Positions 1 to 6,487 of a stretch of 7,354 bases of DNA are shown one piece after another (the first letter of the stretch is position 1; each line of letters begins with the position of its first letter). Source of the DNA: Candidatus Shapirobacteria bacterium (GTDB lineage Bacteria > Patescibacteriota > Microgenomatia > UBA12405); assembly GCA_028709405.1 (NCBI GenBank), contig JAQVXB010000025.1:1-7354 (forward strand), in the 5' to 3' direction. Below the pieces are notes generated by a model. The model saw only the letters and a list, made by a program, of their open reading frames with translations. It was not told where the DNA came from and ran no database searches. The translations under genes were made by a program, and so were the position numbers.

Positions 1-3000
1 GAACCGATTAATTCAGAATTATTATTAACTGATGAATCGACAAATTTATATGGAATTAAGTTAGGATATTGTTTTAGCAGAGGATAAACTCTAGTGTAAC
101 AAACATCAGCCATATAGCCAGACATCTCTCCAATTAGGCCACGATCAGGAATCATATCTATTTTGAGATTGGATTCTGACTTCAATATTTCAAAACGATC
201 AGAAATTGACCCTAATTCTTTAGTAAAAGAAACTATATTTAAATTTTTTTTGAAAACTTTTCCATATTTTTTAATATTGGCGAAAGATTTTTTATCCCAA
301 TAGTTCTCGCTATTATTAGTTTCAAAATCTAGGGCATGATCTTTAACTAAATTATTTAAAAAATTCCAGCCATTGGAGATGGAACTAGGGCCTTGATTAT
401 TTTCTAAGCTAATCCTAAGGTCTTCTATAAAATCTGGGGAATTATGTTTATTTAATACTTTTCTAAAAACCAATTGTCTTAAAACCGAATTATAATGGTC
501 TTGCTCTTGGCCAAAATTAATATTTAGTGATAACAAAGATTCAATCATTTCGTCAATAGAAACAGTTTTATTTATTTGTTGGTTTCCTAATCTGAAAGTA
601 TCAATTTGTTTGCTAATAAAAATATTATTCTCTTTTTCTGAAAGTTCCTTAATTTTTTGGTTAATAATCTCAATTATTAAATATTTTAAATCATTTATTT
701 GATTAACATTACTAATACTACTTAAAATTTCTTTTTTAAAAGTCTGAAAAATCTGATTATTAACTAAATCGACAGTATTTTTAATTTCCATTTTATCAAC
801 ATTGGTTGATGAGGGTGAAAATTCTGGAAGTAATGGAAAAATATTGCCTTCTGATAAATCTTTAGTGAAATCATTGATAATATTTTCTATTGGTTGTCTG
901 GTCCAACGATTGGTACTATGTCCGGTGGCTGAGGATAACAAATTGAGTTGAAGAGGTGATAAATTTGAAATATTGACTAAAGATTGATTACTTAAACACA
1001 ATTGTCGAATATCATTTATTTGGTTTTTTAGTTGATCAATGGTAGTAATTTTGGAATTTATAAATTCTTCTGAAAGATTAACATCTTTACCTTGATTGAG
1101 TTCTGTAATGTCTTTAAAATACTGAAAAAGAATTGGCGTTTTTGATAATCCGAATGATTTGATGTAATCAATGGCAATTAAAAGATTGTCTTTATCTAAA
1201 ACAAATTTAGATTCAGGATGATCTATTAAGAAACTAAAAAAGGCAGAAGTTCTGTCATATTCATTGCGAGTGAAGGCATTTCTTTTTTCATCGGTTTTTG
1301 TTGGCAAGACATTTAATAGAGAATTTAAGATCTCTTTTCCAAAGGCAGTTTCCCAATCTTTTTTAGTTGAAAATTTTGAAAAATATTGACTAAAATCTTC
1401 TTGATCTTGACTAAAAAAAATAAAAAAATCTTTAGTAAGTTGATTGTTTATATAAAAACGATTTATCTTATCAGGATTGGTTATCAGTGTTTTTACAATA
1501 TTAAAATTGGGTATGTTCAAAATGTTAATTAACAACTCTTTATTCTCCATAGAAGATGATTTTATAATTTTTTTTGAGATGGAAACTATCTCTTCTTGAT
1601 CAAAATTATTTAAAACACCACTGTAAAAATTTTCGAAAAAATCGCGGTCTGTTTCCAATTTATTGTCAATAACAGCGTTGGCAATCTTAATATAATCGTG
1701 AGAAGTTTTGTCTTTAAGAGATTTGAGCAAATTAATTCCATTTGGTGTCTTGATAAAATTTAAATTTTTAGCAATAAAATTGACCGTTTTTATATCTGGA
1801 TAATTTAAGAATTCTATAACTGTTTTAAGATAATCACCATTTGAAGAATTAATTTCTTTATTAATTTGGAAACAGCATTTTTTAAAACCATCAAAATCAG
1901 CCTTTAATGAGGAATAATTACTAAAAAAACTATGATAAAAATTATAAAATTTAGTAATGTCTACTGGAAGTTGAAGTGTTTTTATGATGGTATTGTTATC
2001 TGATTCGTTATTACCAAATAATTTGTCTGATTTTAAAAACTTTGAAATACCCACATCAAAGTCGTAGTCAGTTCCGGAACCATGTCTTACTTTGTATTTA
2101 TAAAAATCTAAGGAAGTATAAGCTCTATAACTTTCTTCTATTTTAGATAATTCTTGATTTAAATTGATTGGAAAAACACGAGACAAAAAAATATTTGTTT
2201 TAGTGGTGTAATAAATATCTATTTTTCTAGAATCTTCCTGAGTAAAATTACTATTGTTTGTTTTGTCTAAAAAATAATTGCAAACCTTTAAATCAAAATG
2301 ATTATATTTTGACCCGATTGAAAACATGTAACTGTCAAAATCTTTTGGGGACAGAGAGAGAAGATCTTCATCTTGGTTTAAACCTTCACTAAGTGGATCA
2401 AGCCCACGAGAATTAAGAATTGATATTTTTCGAAAAATATCAAAGTTATCTTTATCAAGATTTTTGGAAGCAAGTTTATCTAAATAATAAATGGTGGGGT
2501 AGGATAATAGATTTTTATATCTAACTTCGGTGTTTTTATTATCTTCGTGAAAGATAGTTGGAAATCCGTATTTTTCCATGGCTTTTACTATTTGATCTGC
2601 TTTTTTTAAACCATGTTTTTTAAGTTCATAAACAACTTGTAATTTTTCAATATTTTTAGAAATTTTTTTGAGTGGAGATAAGGATCCTATTTGATCTTTA
2701 AAAGATTTTTGGCGATTTTTTAAAATTTGTAAATTTTCGGTTGGAGTTCCAGTATATGTATAATTATTTGACTTGACTGTTTCTCTTTTTTGGGTGAAAT
2801 TTTCTATTTGCTGGAAAATATTATCTTTTTGATCGTTGTAACCTAGGGCTTCTTTAAAAGAAATAAAATCATTTTTAATCGATTCTGGAGGGGTGGTAGA
2901 TTCTGATTTTAGTTTACTTTCAATTTGCTTAATTTCAGAATTATTTTTTTCTTGATGAATAATTGTTTCTGATTGTGGAGTGTTAAAATTATCTCGATTT

Positions 3001-3008
3001 TCGGGCAT
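1..3008 (-). CDS. Very large hypothetical protein, 3' end cut by window edge
   Basis: The frame is open from an ATG at 3008 to base 1 with no stop: 1002 complete codons, with the C-terminus outside the window. I do not recognise the family. The protein begins MPENRDNFNT, has no signal peptide or membrane segment, and is rich in Asn, Lys, Ser and Phe, so it is probably cytoplasmic. Residues 1-110 are low-complexity and polar (Gln/Glu/Lys/Asn). The middle reads as mostly helical, with possible irregular helical repeats at about 380-560. Two stretches look more constrained than the rest: around residue 695 (SATGHSTNRW) and residues 955-1002 (DRGLIGEMSGYMADVCYT, then YPLLKQYPNLIPYKF). The second may open a conserved C-terminal domain completed beyond the window. 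The start is the first ATG after an in-frame TAA at 3054-3056; no Shine-Dalgarno sequence precedes it. It follows smpB by 102 bases. The gene is confident; its function is unknown. Confidence 0.9.
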   Translation of the reverse strand, partial: MPENRDNFNTPQSETIIHQEKNNSEIKQIESKLKSESTTPPESIKNDFISFKEALGYNDQKDNIFQQIENFTQKRETVKSNNYTYTGTPTENLQILKNRQKSFKDQIGSLSPLKKISKNIEKLQVVYELKKHGLKKADQIVKAMEKYGFPTIFHEDNKNTEVRYKNLLSYPTIYYLDKLASKNLDKDNFDIFRKISILNSRGLDPLSEGLNQDEDLLSLSPKDFDSYMFSIGSKYNHFDLKVCNYFLDKTNNSNFTQEDSRKIDIYYTTKTNIFLSRVFPINLNQELSKIEESYRAYTSLDFYKYKVRHGSGTDYDFDVGISKFLKSDKLFGNNESDNNTIIKTLQLPVDITKFYNFYHSFFSNYSSLKADFDGFKKCCFQINKEINSSNGDYLKTVIEFLNYPDIKTVNFIAKNLNFIKTPNGINLLKSLKDKTSHDYIKIANAVIDNKLETDRDFFENFYSGVLNNFDQEEIVSISKKIIKSSSMENKELLINILNIPNFNIVKTLITNPDKINRFYINNQLTKDFFIFFSQDQEDFSQYFSKFSTKKDWETAFGKEILNSLLNVLPTKTDEKRNAFTRNEYDRTSAFFSFLIDHPESKFVLDKDNLLIAIDYIKSFGLSKTPILFQYFKDITELNQGKDVNLSEEFINSKITTIDQLKNQINDIRQLCLSNQSLVNISNLSPLQLNLLSSATGHSTNRWTRQPIENIINDFTKDLSEGNIFPLLPEFSPSSTNVDKMEIKNTVDLVNNQIFQTFKKEILSSISNVNQINDLKYLIIEIINQKIKELSEKENNIFISKQIDTFRLGNQQINKTVSIDEMIESLLSLNINFGQEQDHYNSVLRQLVFRKVLNKHNSPDFIEDLRISLENNQGPSSISNGWNFLNNLVKDHALDFETNNSENYWDKKSFANIKKYGKVFKKNLNIVSFTKELGSISDRFEILKSESNLKIDMIPDRGLIGEMSGYMADVCYTRVYPLLKQYPNLIPYKFVDSSVNNNSELIG

Positions 3009-3065
3009 TGGTGTATTGATTTTGTAAATTTGAAAATAAATCTTTGTTGTCCATTAGATACCAGA

Positions 3066-3071
3066 AGTATA
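3066..3071 (-). promoter_or_regulatory. Possible -10 box in the smpB / large-gene gap
   Basis: The 102-base gap 3009-3110 holds one reasonable -10 hexamer on the minus strand, TATACT. It has no good -35 and no TG extension. Transcription from it would start near 3059, about 50 bases before the ATG at 3008 and only a few bases before another ATG at 3054, which opens a 21-codon frame. The rest of the gap is plain AT-rich sequence. I see no hairpin with a T-run after smpB, so read-through from smpB into the large gene is equally possible. Confidence 0.3.
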
Positions 3072-3110
3072 GAATAAAATAAGTATTTTTGATAGATAAA
3101 ATAGAAAAAA

Positions 3111-3524
3111 TTACTTTATTATTCTGGCGATTTCGCGAGCTTTTATTTTTTCCCGTTTTTCATATTTGCGCATTTTGCGACCAACACCAATCTCTACTTT
3201 AAACCATTTGCCTTTTAAATAGATAGCAATGGGAATTAACATATATTTTTGATTACGAAAACTGATCAATTTAGCGATTTCTTTGTCGGATAAAAGTAGA
3301 TTTCTTTGAGCGGTAGTATCGATGGTTTGGCCTTGAGAATATTTATATAGAGGAATTTTTAAGTTAGAAAGAACAGGAAAACCATTCTCAATTTCCACCT
3401 TAGAATTGGCAAATTGAGGTATTTGAGTACGTAAAGATTTGACATCAGAACCAGTGAGGGCAATCCCCGCTTCAAATTTGGCAATAAATTCGTAATCTCG
3501 TGATTCTTTGTTGAAATGTTTCAC
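3111..3524 (-). CDS. smpB: SsrA-binding protein SmpB, short-tailed
   Basis: SmpB binds tmRNA and brings it into the A site of stalled ribosomes for trans-translation. The 137-residue product shows the family core in order: N5, R9 and Y11 of the first strand; FEAGIALTGSDVKSLR (17-32), the SmpB signature with E18 in the tmRNA-contact region; RNLLL (74-78); and the WFKVEIGVG strand (107-115) before a basic tail. Most SmpB proteins have about 145-160 residues. This one is short at both ends: only four residues precede N5, and the tail after the DKR-like motif (E122-K123-R124) is about one helical turn shorter than in E. coli, ending ARIIK. The usual KGKK-type motif reads RKMR (116-119). The start is GTG, because an in-frame TAG at 3534-3536 leaves no upstream choice. 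The gene follows a 60-base gap with its own promoter candidate. No tmRNA gene is visible here. Confidence 0.97.
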   Translation of the reverse strand: MKHFNKESRDYEFIAKFEAGIALTGSDVKSLRTQIPQFANSKVEIENGFPVLSNLKIPLYKYSQGQTIDTTAQRNLLLSDKEIAKLISFRNQKYMLIPIAIYLKGKWFKVEIGVGRKMRKYEKREKIKAREIARIIK

Positions 3525-3539
3525 AAATGTATTCTATCA
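3522..3539 (-). promoter_or_regulatory. Extended -10 promoter and leaderless GTG start of smpB
   Basis: On the minus strand TGATAGAAT forms an extended -10 (TG, one base, then TAGAAT at 3531-3536). The GTG start follows after only six bases, so transcription would begin at or beside the start codon and leave no 5' leader. No Shine-Dalgarno sequence is present, as expected for a leaderless message. I find no convincing -35, which extended -10 promoters often lack. The promoter of the bPH2 gene (6418-6434) has almost the same layout, which raises my confidence in both. Confidence 0.6.
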
Positions 3540-3556
3540 AACCCACCCATAGTTTA

Positions 3557-3576
3557 GGGCGAGTCGCGCCTCGCTC
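3557..3576. repeat. GC-rich inverted repeat between smpB and the propeller gene
   Basis: This 20-base island is about 80% G+C inside a very AT-rich gap. Arms 3557-3563 and 3570-3576 flank a six-base loop. On a plus-strand RNA all seven positions pair, one as G-U. On a minus-strand RNA five pairs form next to the loop, then an A-C mismatch, then one more pair. No T-run follows on either strand, so it is not a standard intrinsic terminator. It could be a transcript-end hairpin for the upstream operon or one copy of a dispersed REP-like palindrome. This window holds only one copy. Confidence 0.5.
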
Positions 3577-3584
3577 CTATAAAA

Positions 3585-5453
3585 TTAAAATTTGATGAAA
3601 TAAATTTTTTGATCGGAACAAAGGAGATAAATTGAATTATTAGCCTCGTTAAAAACAAGATCATTAACTTTTAAATTACCTAAATTAAATTTAGAGAGCA
3701 ATTCGCCGGTTTTTTGGTAGAGATAAACAATGTTGTCATTGTCAACAAAAGTTAATAATTCTTTTTCGAGAGTAACATCAATACTATTTGTCTTTGTAAA
3801 CTGAGACTCTTGATTGGCTTTAAATTGGGTCTCAACTCCACTTAAATAAGAAGAAACTTCTCCATTTTTATAGAGAATCCAGATTTTGCCATTAATCGAT
3901 AGGGAATCAGCTGTTAAATCCAACTTAGCTTCGTTTTTTAACCAATTTTGAGCTGAAGAAAAGCCCGAAGCATTTGGATTAAATTTCCAAATAGTTTGGT
4001 TGTTGGAATCTAAAACATAGGCAGCACTATTCCAAAATTTAAAATCAGTAGGGTCAACATCATCAAATTTAATTTTGGAGGTCAAATCATTTTTTTCAAT
4101 CAAAACGATTTCATCTTTATTTAATAAATAGAGATTATTTTTGTCGATAGCAAGGTTAATTGATGATTTTATTTTGTCGGAAATCAAGACTGATTTACTA
4201 TTCTTAGTATTGATATCATAATAATCAACTCGGCCGTTTTCTGAATCTAAAAGATAAATTTTATTATCATTGAAGACAATTTTTTGAAATTTAGGATTAC
4301 TAATAATACTATTGGTATCAAATAAAAAATCAGCAACCAAATTTTCCGATGATCCAGTTTGAGAAAGAATATTTTTTAATTGGGAATTTAATGATTCTGT
4401 CTCTTCTTGATGGATTTTTAAAGCTGACATTTTTTCAATGGTTTTTTGAGCCAAAACGGCTCCTTCTCTGGCACTATCTAGACTTAAACTTTTAGTCTTG
4501 TTTATATTTTCAATTTGAGCTTCTATTTCTGTCTTTAGAGCTTGATATTCCGTTTCATTTTTTTGGATTTGATTTTTTTGATAACCGAAATAAATACTAA
4601 GAAATAAAACAGTTATTAAAATAATTCCCATTAAAATACTTATTTTTTTTCTTTTATTGGTTTCTTTACTGTCGTGATGAGAGATAAAAACTGATTTAGT
4701 TTTTTTAAAGCCGTTAATAAAAGCTATAAATTTTGAAAAATCGAAACTTGGTTTTTTAACAACAACAGTTGGATCGGGAGCAACTGATTTATTATCATCT
4801 TGGGTAGTTATTATTTCTTGATCGGCTGATTCAATTTCAATTAAAGCAGCGGCTAAATCTGATTGAGAAAGAGGAGTTGAAGGCAAAGAATAGATGGCTG
4901 ATAAAAAATTTTCTTCTAGGCTTTGAATGGTTGAATCTGAGAGAAAATTTTTAATTTTAGCCCAAGTTATTTTTTCAAAAAAAGAATTGGTTAATAAAAA
5001 AATTCTATCTTGGTTTTTAATTGATCCACTAATCGTTTCTATTTGATTATCGATGTTATTTATTAAAATACTAATTTTATCTTGACGTTTGAAAACAATT
5101 TTAGTTTCACCAAAACTAGCAAGATAAAGTTCATTGTCTAGAACAACGGCGGTAATAAAGTCAATTTTATAAGAGGAGTAAAGAGGATTTTTGATAATAG
5201 AATCAATAGATTGACTTAAATTAGTTAAAATATCGGCATTATTTTCAGAATTAAAATAAGTTTGATTAAACTCGTAACTGATATCGTGACCAATTGAATT
5301 TAGATCTTTATCTTCATCCGAATTAATATTGATTAGAGCAAATAGATGACCTTTGGTTGATTTTAAGGACAAATCGTCAGGATCATTTTCCCAATAGCGG
5401 GACCAGGATTTTGATTCTGAATTACCACTGAAAGAACGACAAGTAAAATGCAT
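3585..5453 (-). CDS. Single-pass protein: degenerate PP2C-like domain, coiled coil, external beta-propeller
   Basis: The 622-residue product has four visible parts. Residues 1-210 resemble a PPM/PP2C phosphatase fold, with strands such as ITAVVLDNELYLASFG (100-115) and DRIFLLTNSFFEKI (149-162). Residues 271-291 form one membrane helix preceded by the basic stretch NKRKK, so the N-terminus should be inside. Residues 293-365 look like a coiled coil. Residues 388-622 contain about six repeats of the type 'hydrophobic strand, NxIYLLDS, GxVxxYxI', fitting a six-bladed NHL-like beta-propeller outside the membrane. The PP2C metal-binding acids appear to be missing: FALINI stands where FAVADG is usual, FGETKI replaces the GDSR-type motif, and TNSF replaces SDGL. 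It is therefore probably a non-catalytic sensor or scaffold. It starts 12 bases after the 76-residue gene in the same operon; no Shine-Dalgarno sequence is visible. The gene is certain, the PP2C link moderate, the role unknown. Confidence 0.85.
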   Translation of the reverse strand: MHFTCRSFSGNSESKSWSRYWENDPDDLSLKSTKGHLFALININSDEDKDLNSIGHDISYEFNQTYFNSENNADILTNLSQSIDSIIKNPLYSSYKIDFITAVVLDNELYLASFGETKIVFKRQDKISILINNIDNQIETISGSIKNQDRIFLLTNSFFEKITWAKIKNFLSDSTIQSLEENFLSAIYSLPSTPLSQSDLAAALIEIESADQEIITTQDDNKSVAPDPTVVVKKPSFDFSKFIAFINGFKKTKSVFISHHDSKETNKRKKISILMGIILITVLFLSIYFGYQKNQIQKNETEYQALKTEIEAQIENINKTKSLSLDSAREGAVLAQKTIEKMSALKIHQEETESLNSQLKNILSQTGSSENLVADFLFDTNSIISNPKFQKIVFNDNKIYLLDSENGRVDYYDINTKNSKSVLISDKIKSSINLAIDKNNLYLLNKDEIVLIEKNDLTSKIKFDDVDPTDFKFWNSAAYVLDSNNQTIWKFNPNASGFSSAQNWLKNEAKLDLTADSLSINGKIWILYKNGEVSSYLSGVETQFKANQESQFTKTNSIDVTLEKELLTFVDNDNIVYLYQKTGELLSKFNLGNLKVNDLVFNEANNSIYLLCSDQKIYFIKF

Positions 5454-5465
5454 TAATTAATGATA

Positions 5466-5696
5466 CTACAATCCGAACATGGTTAAGACTAAGATAACAG
5501 AAAAAGCTAAATGTAGATAAGAAAAAACGATTAAAATAAAATTAAATTTGTCAGTAACACTTTTAGACATTGAAGTGACTTGTTTGACAACAATTAGAGC
5601 AAATATTAAGTAAAGAAAAGAACAAGAGATAAAAAATACTTTAGTAATAATAAAAAAATAGTTTTCTAAACCATTTATATTTAAAAAATTATTCAT
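5466..5696 (-). CDS. Small two-helix membrane protein, DUF5657-like
   Basis: The product has 76 residues with two strongly hydrophobic segments, about 14-38 and 51-74, joined by a short polar loop KQVTSMSKSVTDK (38-50). The pattern of an aromatic first helix ending in FALIVVKQV, an SMSKSV loop and a second plain helix resembles DUF5657, a family of uncharacterised small proteins I associate with Patescibacteria; this assignment is from memory. The ATG lies inside the last codons of the bPH2 gene, with an 8-base overlap. It has the best ribosome-binding site in the window, a GAGGGGG on the minus strand. Translational coupling to the bPH2 gene is likely, and the two products may act together in the membrane. 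No catalytic residues are evident, so a structural or accessory role is my inference. Confidence 0.8.
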   Translation of the reverse strand: MNNFLNINGLENYFFIITKVFFISCSFLYLIFALIVVKQVTSMSKSVTDKFNFILIVFSYLHLAFSVILVLTMFGL

Positions 5697-6420
5697 GATT
5701 ATTACCCCCTCTATTTTTAATTTCTTCCAAGTCTCGGAGTTCTTTTAGAAGTTTTATAATTTTTTCTGGATTGGGAACTTTTTCAAAATTTATTTGATTT
5801 ATTTCGGAAGCAGTTTGAATTAAAACATCACCAAAATTGAAAAAAGTTCCAAAAACTCCTTTAACCGAAGAAGAAACATCTTGAATCATAGAAATATCGG
5901 CCTCAGCAAAATGTTTATTTAGAAGGTTATTAAAATCGATATCAATAACTCTTTCATTGGTAATTAAAAAAAGATTAAAATACCAAGATAAAAATTTTTC
6001 AAAAGCATAAACGAAGGTAATTAAATACCAAAAGAGAATGGCAACAAATTGATATTGACTGGGGAAAAAATTTAAAAAAGTTAAGTATTTAAAAAATAAA
6101 GGAACAAAAAGCATTAAAAAGGAAACAGTAATCCAGGATAAATTATTAATCCAGTGAGGCCGAACTGCTAAAAAAATCTCCTCATTTTCATCACGTTCGG
6201 CAAAAGTTAAAACTTTAGGACGGACTAAAAAAGCAGAAAAAGGACTTTTGGTGTGGCCTAAAATATTATAAATTTTTTGGGTTAGATCTTCTTTAACAAG
6301 GTTCTCTTTAATTTCGGGATTTTTTTTGGGCGATACTTCTTTAGTTGATTTTTTAATCGGTTTGGAAACTATAACTTCGTCGTCAGGGGCGATAGTATCT
6401 AAATCTTTAGAACGGTTCAT
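5689..6420 (-). CDS. Membrane protein with bacterial PH (bPH2/YdbS-like) domain
   Basis: From the ATG at 6420 the product has 243 residues. Residues 1-60 are a charged, Lys- and Glu-rich, probably disordered cytoplasmic region. Next comes ENEEIFLAVRPHW (79-90), typical of the entry to YdbS-like proteins, then two membrane helices at about 93-116 and 122-143. Residues 147-225 match the bPH2 pattern: YFNLFLITNERVIDID, then DISMIQDVSSSVKGVFGTFF (175-194), FGDVLIQTA (196-204) and VPNPEKI (215-221). YdbS-like proteins are poorly understood; PH-like folds usually bind lipids or proteins at membranes. An in-frame TTG at 6435 would add five residues, but that TTG forms part of the extended -10 element, so ATG at 6420 is preferred. 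The gene leads a likely operon with the overlapping 76-residue gene and the propeller gene. Family assignment is good; cellular role is not established. Confidence 0.88.
   Translation of the reverse strand: MNRSKDLDTIAPDDEVIVSKPIKKSTKEVSPKKNPEIKENLVKEDLTQKIYNILGHTKSPFSAFLVRPKVLTFAERDENEEIFLAVRPHWINNLSWITVSFLMLFVPLFFKYLTFLNFFPSQYQFVAILFWYLITFVYAFEKFLSWYFNLFLITNERVIDIDFNNLLNKHFAEADISMIQDVSSSVKGVFGTFFNFGDVLIQTASEINQINFEKVPNPEKIIKLLKELRDLEEIKNRGGNNHE
5705..5711 (-). promoter_or_regulatory. Ribosome-binding site of the DUF5657-like gene
   Basis: GAGGGGG on the minus strand lies eight bases before the ATG at 5696, inside the 3' end of the bPH2 gene. It is the only clear Shine-Dalgarno-type site in the window. 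It supports a genuine internal start for this small overlapping gene, whereas the first genes of transcripts here appear to be leaderless. Confidence 0.6.
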
Positions 6421-6434
6421 ACTGTAGTTTATCA
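6418..6434 (-). promoter_or_regulatory. Extended -10 promoter and leaderless ATG start of the bPH2 gene
   Basis: On the minus strand TGATAAACT forms an extended -10 with its hexamer TAAACT at 6426-6431. The ATG (6418-6420) follows five bases later, with no Shine-Dalgarno sequence. Initiation would fall at or beside the ATG. TTGATA, then an A and T shared within the hexamer, then ACA, match the smpB promoter. No good -35 is present; the place where it would lie is occupied by a period-7 repeat. Confidence 0.55.
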
Positions 6435-6461
6435 AGTTAAAAGTTGAAAGTAAAAAGTCTA
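6434..6461. repeat. Four imperfect heptamer repeats upstream of the bPH2 promoter
   Basis: Reading the plus strand, four consecutive heptamers follow AAGTTAA, AAGTTGA, AAGTAAA, AAGTCTA, so AAGT recurs every seven bases. On the minus strand the array lies directly upstream of the extended -10 and overlaps its TG. It could be a slippage-derived tract, an A/T-rich upstream promoter element or a set of protein sites. The rest of the gap 6421-6487 is AT-rich with no hairpin. Confidence 0.5.
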
Positions 6462-6487
6462 ATATAATGAATGAAATTTATCTAAAA

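Noticed and set aside
1..3008. Non-standard genetic code (UGA as Gly or Trp), known in some CPR lineages
   Set aside because: Reading the large frame and the other five genes shows no in-frame TGA; Trp is TGG and Gly is GGN throughout, so the standard bacterial code suffices.
3557..3576. Intrinsic terminator after the propeller gene
   Set aside because: The hairpin is real, but no T-run follows it on the minus strand and the stem contains a mismatch in that orientation, so I list it as an inverted repeat instead.
3525..3584. tmRNA (ssrA) gene beside smpB
   Set aside because: The gap is only 60 bases, and no tRNA-like ends or tag-peptide frame are seen there or in the 102-base gap on the other side.
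6433..6435. TTG at 6435 as the start of the bPH2 gene
   Set aside because: It adds only five residues, lacks a ribosome-binding site, and is part of the extended -10 element; the ATG at 6420 sits at the right distance for a leaderless start.
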